DNA of 64,000 nucleotides. It comes from Selaginella moellendorffii. Taxonomy: Eukaryota; Streptophyta; Lycopodiopsida; Selaginellales; Selaginellaceae. The first letter of the stretch is position 1, and each line of letters starts with the position of its first letter. The stretch spans positions 579,824 to 643,823 of the forward strand of contig NW_003314279.1 in assembly GCF_000143415.4 (NCBI RefSeq), in the 5' to 3' direction. The translations under genes and the position numbers were made by a program. This document shows, piece by piece, positions 57,387 to 64,000 of this stretch. The notes under the pieces were generated by a model. It was not told where the DNA came from, made no database searches, and saw only the letters and a list, made by a program, of their open reading frames with translations.

Positions 57387-57523
57387 GCTCCATCCACATT
57401 TCTCTCTTTTATATTTTTTCTCACTCTGTCGAGAGTACTACTATAATCAAGCCACAAAGATTTGTCCATAATTTGTCCTATGCTTCAGTGTTACATAGTC
57501 TGGGTAGGGCTCTTAGGAGGAGA

Positions 57524-58834
57524 ATGGAGCAAGGGCCGACGCTCCTCCCTCTCCAGCACTGCAAGATCATCCATTTGGTAAGCTCCCATCTCTTCCTCGG
57601 CTTGCGTTTGAGCTTTGTGTGTGCTACAACTACAAGGTGAGACATGCCCAAGGATACCATAACGTTGCTGGAGAGGTCGACATCGCCTCCTACAATGACT
57701 ACGCTCTGCTGGATGCCAGCCTCACACCCAATGGCTGGAACCAGGTAGATCTTTCTCTTCGTCTCGGCAAGCAAGTTTTTTTCTTCTTCTTGTTGCGTGC
57801 TGTTTGAAAGGTTGCACGACTCAGGAAGCATGTCGTTGATACTGGTCTCGGAAATGGCATTGAATTGGTAGTGGTATCTCCTCTTACTCGGTAAGACCAG
57901 GACAGCCGTGCCCTTCTTTCAAGCTTTCGATTTTGCCGACAGAACTTTGCAAACTGCTGTGGGAGTTTTTGGAGGTGGTGAGTTCGTTGATGGCGAGATT
58001 GCACCACCGTTGATGGTGAATGGAGTGGGGAAGTCTCCTCATCCAGCAGTATCGAGTGCACGGTGTCCTCCGTTCCTTGCACTGGAACTTTGTCGAGAGC
58101 ACACAGTTAAGCTATTCTTTCGCGCTCCTCCTTTTGCATAATTTCTTTTCTTTTCCTCGAGCAGGGAGTGCATCCCTGCGACAAAAGGAATCCCATCAGC
58201 CGGTACAAACTCGAGTTTCCAGGAGTAGATTTTTCCGAGGTCTGATTTGTCTCTCCTGCTTCGCGATCATCTTTGATTTGCTTTGTAGATCGAGACTGAC
58301 GAAGACGAGTGGTGGAATGCTGATATCAGAGAGCCTGACGAGGACCTCTGCCAGCGCGGTCTAGAATTTTTAAAGTGGTAAGTGATGCGAGAAAAGCTAT
58401 AGATCTCTACCTGCAGAACGGAACTTGTTCTTCTTTGTTGCACAGGCTCCTCCGGCGTGACGAGAAAGAGATCGCTGTTGTCTCTCACAGCGGCTTCTTG
58501 ACACACATGGTCACCTTGTTTGGCGACGACTGTGGAGATACTGTCCAGCAAGAAATCCGATCTCGGTATGAGCTCAACTTTATATTGCTTTTTGACTAAC
58601 GTACAAACTTGACTTTAGATTCGCAAACTGCGCTCTAAGAACAGTGATCCTGACAGACAAGAAGTAAGTGGAACCACGTTTCCTTGAGATTTCACTTGCT
58701 TTTGTCTTGTGGCTAGTGGTTTCACGAAGAAGCCGTCGCAAAGTATCAACTTTCCGGGAGGAGTTCCACCGGGGCCGAGCTCTGGCAGCCACCTCAAGGA
58801 CAAAATCGAGAGAAGCCTCTCCCAGAAGAATTAA
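57524..58834 (+). CDS. phosphoglycerate mutase-like protein, copy 2 (tandem paralogue)
   Basis: Exon for exon matches copy 1. The ATG at 57524 opens MEQGPTLLPLQHCKIIHL without any presequence. The RHG motif is VRHAQGYHNVAGE, followed by LDASLTPNGWNQ, LVVVSPLTR, TLQTAVGVFGGGE, GVHPCDKRNPISRY, TDEDEWW and IAVVSHSGFLTHMVTLFGDD with its catalytic His. The end is GGVPPGPSSGSHLKDKIERS, stop at 58832-58834. Lacking the extension of copy 1, it is predicted to be cytosolic, so the pair may have split by compartment. It is convergent with the ABC ATPase gene, with only 87 nt between stops. Confidence 0.9.
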
Positions 58835-58921
58835 AGTTTCTTCATATAAATCATAAAGAAAAGCACTGCTGGTGCTGATGCAAGTTTTTTCTCTAAAAAA
58901 CTGGGAATGGTGGAGGATGAT

Positions 58922-59909
58922 TCAGGACGCGTCCAAGAACTGCCTAGCAAGAGGGTGGCTCGCGTTCTCTAGCTCTCCAGGCGTGACAATCTCCACAATC
59001 TGTCCATTCACGAGCAAAAAGACAACGTCGGCCATCCTCTGGACCTGGTTGATGCTGTGAGAGACGAGCACTAGCGTGAGGCCTTTGTCCTTGCACAGCT
59101 TCAGCAGCGAGGCTTCTATATTCTGGGTGGACACCGGATCCAAGCTACTCGTTGGCTCGTCCAGCAACAGCACCTATAACGATCAACACCGCATTAGGAA
59201 GGACCTCTTCGCCAAGAGCATCACGACTCCTTACCTCTGGACGATTCGCTAGAGTTCTCGCGAGCGCTACTCGCTGGGACTGGCCGACCGAGAGGCCGTG
59301 GACGGGCTTGTCAGCAAACGAGGAATCCAGATCGGCTTGCTGGAGTAGAGCAAGCACCTCGCCATCTTCCAGAGTTTTGCCTCGGAGCTTGGGTCCATAG
59401 CGAACGTTGTAGCTCACAGTCCCTGGATCACAGCTGATGGAACAAGTGAGTGGCCGGAGAGAAACAAATCTAGGTGGCAACTTCCAAGAGAAGAAGGAAA
59501 GAACTCCAAGAGCACGACCGCATTACCTTCGAAGAGGCACGGAGTCTGGAAGAGCATTCCCACGCGCCGGCGGAGGGCGATCACGTCGAGCTTGGTCACG
59601 TCCTGGCCGTCGAGGAAGATGGTCTGCGCGGGGGGTTCCCAGAGGCGGTTGAGCGCCCGCAGGAGCGTGGATTTGCCGCTGCCGCTGGGGCCGATGATGC
59701 CCACCACGGCGCCGGGGAAGACGTCGAAGGAGAGATTGGAGAGGATGGTGTCGCCCGTGTCGGCGCGCCGAGAGAGACGACGCACGCTCAGCTTTGGGTA
59801 CGACTTGGTGCTGGGAATGTTGAGGAGATGATCCTTGTCTTGCTCTGTCCAATCAGGAAGTAAGAACAAGGAGGGAGGGAAGGAACTGACCTGTGTAATC
59901 GTGCGCCAT
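58922..59909 (-). CDS. ABC transporter ATP-binding protein, STAR1/ABCI17 type
   Basis: Soluble ATPase subunit that in rice (STAR1) pairs with the membrane protein STAR2 for UDP-glucose-linked aluminium tolerance. The ATG at 59907-59909 (MAHDYT) is followed by an intron and EQDKDHLLNIPSTKSYPKLS. Conserved parts are Walker A GPSGSGKSTLLRALNRLWEP, the Q-loop LRRRVGMLFQTPCLFEG, TVSYNVRYGPKLRGK, signature LSVGQSQRVALARTLANRPE, Walker B VLLLDEPTSSLDPVSTQNIE and the H-loop LVLVSHSINQVQRMAD. Stop is at 58922-58924. No membrane segments are present, as expected for a half-transporter subunit. No STAR2-like partner is in the window. The frame further 5' (Glu run) begins with a non-ATG codon. Confidence 0.9.
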
Positions 59910-60637
59910 TCTTCTTCTTCTTCCTCCTCCTCCTCCAATACCTAAAATCAAAATGCGGGTGGTATCTTTGTGAAGGGGAGAAAGTGCATGACCGGATTGA
60001 CCTTTTCTGACCACCATTTTGTGTGATCTAGTATATTGTTCTATCTTTATGCTGTTTTGATAGGCTCGGATGCAAGAATGCAATTTCGGTTGTGTCTTCT
60101 TATATGCTCCTATCATAAGCTCCTAAACTTGATATATGCTCCCGATGTGTAGCTCACTTTGAGACCAAATTTGTGTGAGAATGAAAGTTCCAATTGCGCA
60201 GTACAAACTTGCACAAGACCATTGACATAACCAATTGCAGTAGCAGAAAACCCAGAATTATCAGCACAAGATCCATGTTCCAAAACGCTAGTAGCACTAA
60301 GTTCACTCGTTCAAGACGAAACTTTCTAAAATTTGTCGTGGTCGTCGATGAACAACAAAAACATGTATTGTGTTCTTGTCAGCCATGTACAACCACACTT
60401 TTTATACTTGTGATGGTCGTCAATGAACAACTAAAACAGCTATTGTGTTCTTGTCAGCCATGAACAACCACACTTTCTAAACTTGTGGTGGTCGTCGATG
60501 AACAACAAAAACATCTAGTGTGTTCTTGTCAGCCATGAACAACCACCTCCAAAAACACGGCACGGCACCTTGAGTATAAAGAAGCTGGTCTCGTTTAAGC
60601 GGCATATGGTGCTTTGAAGTATATAACAGCTGCCCCC
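59910..60637. other. intergenic region holding a minisatellite
   Basis: Apart from the tandem repeat listed separately, this region shows a likely TATA element (GTATAAAG) at about 60576-60583, some 60 nt upstream of the MTPSL start codon. No other gene is seen. Confidence 0.5.
60318..60548 (+). repeat. minisatellite, about three units of 75 nt
   Basis: Units starting with GTCGTCGATGAACAAC (60341, 60416, 60491) share ATTGTGTTCTTGTCAGCCAT and GAACAACCACACTTT in the same order and are about 90% alike by eye. The array lies 90-300 nt upstream of the MTPSL gene, so it is inside its promoter. Confidence 0.85.
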
Positions 60638-61714
60638 ATGAGGAGCTTCAGCAGCTTCCACATCTCCCCAATGAAATGCAAGCCTGCATTGCGAGTCCAT
60701 CCATTGTGTGACAAGCTCCAGATGGAAATGGACCGCTGGTGTGTAGACTTCGCTTCGCCAGAGTCCTCGGACGAGGAGATGAGGTCCTTTATAGCTCAGA
60801 AGCTGCCCTTTCTCTCGTGCATGCTCTTCCCCACAGCGCTCAACTCAAGGATCCCATGGCTGATCAAGTTCGTATGCTGGTTCACACTGTTCGATTCGCT
60901 CGTCGACGACGTCAAGTCCCTGGGCGCGAATGCCCGAGACGCGTCGGCGTTCGTGGGTAAGTACCTTGAAACCATCCATGGAGCTAAAGGGGCGATGGCG
61001 CCGGTGGGAGGCTCGCTCCTCTCGTGCTTCGCCTCGCTGTGGCAACACTTCCGCGAGGACATGCCGCCGCGGCAGTACTCGCGCCTGGTGCGCCACGTGT
61101 TGGGCCTGTTCCAGCAGTCGGCTTCGCAGTCCCGGCTCCGCCAAGAGGGCGCCGTCCTCACGGCCAGCGAGTTTGTGGCCGGGAAGCGCATGTTTAGCTC
61201 GGGGGCGACGCTGGTTTTGCTCATGGAGTATGGACTGGGGGTGGAGCTCGACGAGGAAGTGCTCGAGCAGCCGGCCATCCGGGACATTGCGACGACCGCC
61301 ATCGACCACCTCATCTGCGTCAACGACATCCTCTCCTTCCGTGTGGAGTATCTCTCCGGGGACTTCTCCAACCTCCTCTCCTCGATTTGCATGTCCCAGG
61401 GCGTCGGATTGCAAGAGGCGGCGGACCAAACTCTCGAGCTGATGGAGGACTGCAACCGGAGGTTCGTGGAGCTGCACGACTTGATAACCAGGTCGAGCTA
61501 CTTCTCCACCGCTGTGGAGGGCTACATTGACGGCCTTGGCTACATGATGTCCGGGAACCTTGAGTGGAGCTGGTTGACTGCCCGCTACCATGGTGTGGAC
61601 TGGGTAGCGCCAAACTTGAAAATGCGGCAGGGGGTGATGTACCTTGAAGAACCACCACGTTTTGAGCCAACTATGCCACTAGAAGCTTACATTTCGTCTA
61701 GTGATTCTTGCTAG
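60638..61714 (+). CDS. microbial-type terpene synthase-like protein (MTPSL)
   Basis: Class I terpene synthase related to bacterial and fungal enzymes, a family found in Selaginella and other non-seed plants, making mono- or sesquiterpenes from prenyl diphosphates. The gene is intronless. The first real ATG is at 60638 (MRSFSSFHISPMKCKPALRV), giving 358 residues, typical for the family. The NSE metal-binding motif NDILSFRVE (N229, S233, E237) is intact. The aspartate-rich motif is degenerate: DSLVD at 86-90 followed by D91, in the context WFTLFDSLVDD, with Ser in place of the second Asp. Other marks are RDIATTAIDHLICVND, GLGYMMSGNLEWSWLTARYH and a C-terminal acid-rich tail. No transit peptide is evident, so a cytosolic sesquiterpene synthase is the simplest guess. 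Confidence 0.92.
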   Translation: MRSFSSFHISPMKCKPALRVHPLCDKLQMEMDRWCVDFASPESSDEEMRSFIAQKLPFLSCMLFPTALNSRIPWLIKFVCWFTLFDSLVDDVKSLGANARDASAFVGKYLETIHGAKGAMAPVGGSLLSCFASLWQHFREDMPPRQYSRLVRHVLGLFQQSASQSRLRQEGAVLTASEFVAGKRMFSSGATLVLLMEYGLGVELDEEVLEQPAIRDIATTAIDHLICVNDILSFRVEYLSGDFSNLLSSICMSQGVGLQEAADQTLELMEDCNRRFVELHDLITRSSYFSTAVEGYIDGLGYMMSGNLEWSWLTARYHGVDWVAPNLKMRQGVMYLEEPPRFEPTMPLEAYISSSDSC

Positions 61715-62025
61715 ACAAGGAATGCCATGTATATGCATGCAAGGTTGTAAACTGTTTATTGTTTTCTTTACTGGTCCTTCTTGTTCGTCATCTTCATTCT
61801 TCTCTCTATTCTTGGTCACAACTCTTCTCCAGCAATTTGAAGCGTGATTAATAATTAAGAAACTTTGTAAAAGGAGATATAGTTCTTGGAAAACCTATAG
61901 GAATCCACATTTTTGTTGCATCAAAGCCAAAAATCAAATGCTGCCCAGCATAAACTCATTAAATAGATTGCTTAGCATATTTGATTTAATTTGTATTCTA
62001 TTCCGATTGATACAAACACTTAGTT
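61715..62025. other. 3' flank between convergent genes
   Basis: AT-rich 310 nt containing the 3' untranslated regions of both the MTPSL gene and the RNase H gene; nothing else seen. Confidence 0.5.
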
Positions 62026-63402
62026 TCACCTTACTTGCTGCCAAGAAGCAAGATGTGGGACAAGGGGTGGCTGCTGCTCTGGAAGAGGAAGAAGAGGAGG
62101 GAGGGAAGGAGTAAACAAGAGGGGATGTGGAGGAGGAAGGGGAAAGGGAAGAAGGGGAGGAAGCAGGGGAGGCCGAGGTGGCCGAGGTGGTGGTGGAGGA
62201 GGAGGAGCAAGAAGAGTACTAGCAGCACCACCATCTGCTGTGCAAACCAGACCGGGATCCATAGCCAGAGCTCCCGGCTGGGCAACGTTGCTGAGGTTAA
62301 ACTTACACGAGGAGCCAACCGGCAAGTTGGCACCAATCTTGGCCAGCCGGTCGGCGGCCTCGTTCCCAAATAGCCCAGCGTGCGCTCGCACCTTGAGCAA
62401 GTGTACGTGCTCAATGTAGCTGCTGCGAGCGACGCTGGTGATGGCGGCCAGCACCTCGCCATGGACGTGCCTGGCGAAGCTCCCCGGTCGCTTCTGGAAC
62501 TCGGCCAGGAGCTTGAGCGCCGCCATGCTATCCGTGTAGAGGTAGAGGCGCGAGTAGCCCCAGAAGCTCTGCACAAGCAGCAGCGCCTCGAGGATGGCCA
62601 GGAGCTCCATGGTGAGCGCGCTCTCGTCGCCACCCAGCGCGAGCTCGATGATCCTTATCTTGCGACTCCCGTCCATCGCCCATGCATCGTACGAGATCCT
62701 GCTGTTGCCTTGGACGTGCTTGGCCAGGCCGCAGCCGCCGTTGCACCAGACGTAGTAGACTCCATAGCCGGCTTTCACTGCCTCGCCTCCCTCGGGGACG
62801 ATGAGCGACCCGTCCGTGAAGACGTTCCACGGCCAGGTCGCCTCGATGTCTTCCTTGCCGTGCTCATGCGTGCAAATCGTGAAAACCGGCCTTGCTTGCT
62901 GATCATCCGGAGGAGGGTGGATCGTTTCTTCTCCTGGTGGTGTAAGAGCTTCGTTGACGTGCGCATGGGGGACGCCCGCCGGAGGGAAGTGCTGGGGGGT
63001 GTCTTTGTTGTCGCGGACGAACGCCAGGAACGCGTCCAGGCGCTTGGTGTTGGGACTGTTCATTGCCAGGAATGACTCCGGCAACTTTCTCTTGCGAGAG
63101 TTCTTCACTCTTCCGGCAATGGGAGAAGATGGTTTAGCCGTAGCTAGAGAAGCTGGAGCGTGCTTCGTCATCGCAGGATCTTGAGCAGCGTCGGCGGCGT
63201 TTGGAATGGCACTCTTTTTCGCATTCGTGCTCGTCATCCTCTTTTCCTTCTTTGCCGCCTTTGTAACCACAGCGTGAAGCTGAGAGCCCGACGCCGATCC
63301 CTCCTTGTGCTTGTTCTTCGTCATCTTCTTCTTCTTGGGACCTAGTTTTACCTTGACAGCCACCGTCGCCCCGATCTGGAGCTCCTTGGGCCTCTTCTTC
63401 AT
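62026..63402 (-). CDS. single-exon protein with LINE-type RNase H domain and basic N-terminus
   Basis: The ATG at 63400-63402 opens an uninterrupted 458-residue frame. Residues 1-110 are Lys/Arg/Ala-rich with several nuclear-localisation-like clusters (GPKKKKMTKNKHK, KKEKR, NSRKRK). Residues 190-355 form a complete RNase H fold with all four acidic residues: FTDGS (D197), MELLAILEA (E266), LYTDSMAAL (D291) and GNEAADRLAK (D351), plus the HAG histidine (H341). The AHAGLFGNEAADRLAK ending resembles RNase H of plant non-LTR retrotransposons. The tail is almost pure Pro/Leu. No reverse transcriptase is nearby, so it is probably a domesticated or captured RNase H that cleaves RNA in RNA-DNA hybrids. 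It is divergent from the PPR gene, 156 nt apart. Confidence 0.8.
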   Translation of the reverse strand: MKKRPKELQIGATVAVKVKLGPKKKKMTKNKHKEGSASGSQLHAVVTKAAKKEKRMTSTNAKKSAIPNAADAAQDPAMTKHAPASLATAKPSSPIAGRVKNSRKRKLPESFLAMNSPNTKRLDAFLAFVRDNKDTPQHFPPAGVPHAHVNEALTPPGEETIHPPPDDQQARPVFTICTHEHGKEDIEATWPWNVFTDGSLIVPEGGEAVKAGYGVYYVWCNGGCGLAKHVQGNSRISYDAWAMDGSRKIRIIELALGGDESALTMELLAILEALLLVQSFWGYSRLYLYTDSMAALKLLAEFQKRPGSFARHVHGEVLAAITSVARSSYIEHVHLLKVRAHAGLFGNEAADRLAKIGANLPVGSSCKFNLSNVAQPGALAMDPGLVCTADGGAASTLLAPPPPPPPRPPRPPLLPPLLPFPLPPPHPLLFTPSLPPLLPLPEQQPPLVPHLASWQQVR

Positions 63403-63558
63403 CCTCTCCTACCTTTCAATGCGATATAGCGATCGTTGTCTTGCAGCGCTGCTCCAGGGAATCACGTAGCTCGCCCGACGAACGCAATCGAAAACCTAGC
63501 CCTCACCTTTACGTCGAACCCAACGTTTTAGGGTTCCTCCCTTTAGCGTCATGAACAT

Positions 63559-64000
63559 ATGCGGCGGCAGCTTCCTCGATACGATCGCTGCGATGAGCCG
63601 CTGGAGCGATCGGTTCCGCGGCTCGAGAGGCGCGAGATCGCCGCAGACAAGGCCACAATCGTCGCTCTCCTCGCCCGATGCATTCAAAACGACGCGCTGT
63701 GGATGGGCAGGCGAGTCCACGCACAGATTTCCAGGGCCGGCCGCGACGGAGAGGCTTTCATCGGCAATCACCTCGTGGAGATGTATGGCAAGTGCGGCAG
63801 CATATCTGGAGCGCACGCTGCGTTCGAGGCCATCACGGCGAGAAATCCACACTCCTGGAATATCATGATCTCAGCATATGCCCAGAACGGGCATCTGGAA
63901 GAGGCTCAAGTGTTGTTTGATGAGATGCCGGAAAAGAATGTTATCTCGTGGAATACAATGCTTGCAGCGCATCTAGGGGTCGGGAATCTCGATCGCGCAA
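63559..64000 (+). CDS. PPR protein, 5' part (cut by window end)
   Basis: The ATG at 63559-63561 opens MRRQLPRYDRCDEPLERSVP in a frame that stays open to the window end. It gives ATIVALLARCIQNDALWMGR, RVHAQISRAG and then PPR repeats: IGNHLVEMYGKCGSISGAHA, NPHSWNIMISAYAQNGHLEE and FDEMPEKNVISWNTMLAAHL. The VHAxI opening and 31-residue repeats match the other PPR genes in the window. No organelle presequence can be judged with confidence. The C-terminal domain type is outside the window. Confidence 0.9.
   Translation, partial: MRRQLPRYDRCDEPLERSVPRLERREIAADKATIVALLARCIQNDALWMGRRVHAQISRAGRDGEAFIGNHLVEMYGKCGSISGAHAAFEAITARNPHSWNIMISAYAQNGHLEEAQVLFDEMPEKNVISWNTMLAAHLGVGNLDRA

Noticed and set aside
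60318-60548. Regular repeats with spacers, reminiscent of a CRISPR-like array
   Set aside because: Units are about 75 nt, nearly identical end to end with no unique spacers, only three copies, and the DNA is plant nuclear. It is a minisatellite.

Overview
The window is nuclear DNA of a land plant, and most likely of a lycophyte of the Selaginella type. Genes are densely packed and split by very short GT-AG introns (about 45-90 nt). PPR genes are intronless and numerous. A microbial-type terpene synthase-like (MTPSL) gene is present, a family best known from Selaginella and other non-seed plants. CYP711, CYP707A, ZIFL, SHI/STY and XBAT families confirm an embryophyte. I see no tRNA, rRNA, CRISPR or bacterial operon structure. 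The species name is inference.

Layout. 1-3.3 kb is a graveyard of decayed gene pieces: an HSP20-like gene, a partial CHY1 copy and a partial ZIFL copy. 3.3-12.3 kb holds an intact 3-hydroxyisobutyryl-CoA hydrolase-like gene and two head-to-head ZIFL transporters. 13.2-18.9 kb holds a receptor-like cytoplasmic pseudokinase, a convergent PPR gene and a COG0212 (5-FCL-like) gene. 20.5-21.1 kb encodes a small secreted protein ending in an RGF/GOLVEN-like peptide. 22.1-24.2 kb is a PPR pseudogene. 24.3-29.1 kb holds a plastid-type membrane protein, DGAT2 and a CYP711 (MAX1-like) P450. 29.2-33.4 kb is a second graveyard, with pieces of DGAT2, CYP711, the HSP20-like gene and CYP707A. 34.3-36.7 kb is CYP707A (ABA 8'-hydroxylase). 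38.2-41.4 kb holds a plant-specific unknown gene and an XBAT-type E3 ligase. 41.5-46.5 kb is a very AT-rich non-coding island. 46.5-49.2 kb holds an orphan ORF and an SHI/STY transcription factor. 49.5-54.1 kb is gene-free. 54.2-59.9 kb holds a SEC12-like gene, two tandem phosphoglycerate-mutase-like genes and a STAR1-like ABC ATPase. 60.6-64 kb holds the MTPSL gene, a single-exon RNase H protein and the start of another PPR gene.

How the genes relate. These are independent eukaryotic transcription units, not an operon. Themes are hormone metabolism and signalling (CYP711 for strigolactone-type products, CYP707A for ABA catabolism, an RGF-like peptide, SHI/STY for auxin-linked development) and lipid or valine catabolism (DGAT2, CHY1-like). 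A striking feature is repeated local DNA-level duplication: broken copies of genes in the window, some with introns or splice sites retained, lie beside the intact ones. Exon boundaries given were read from splice sites and frame continuity; no cDNA or database search was available.
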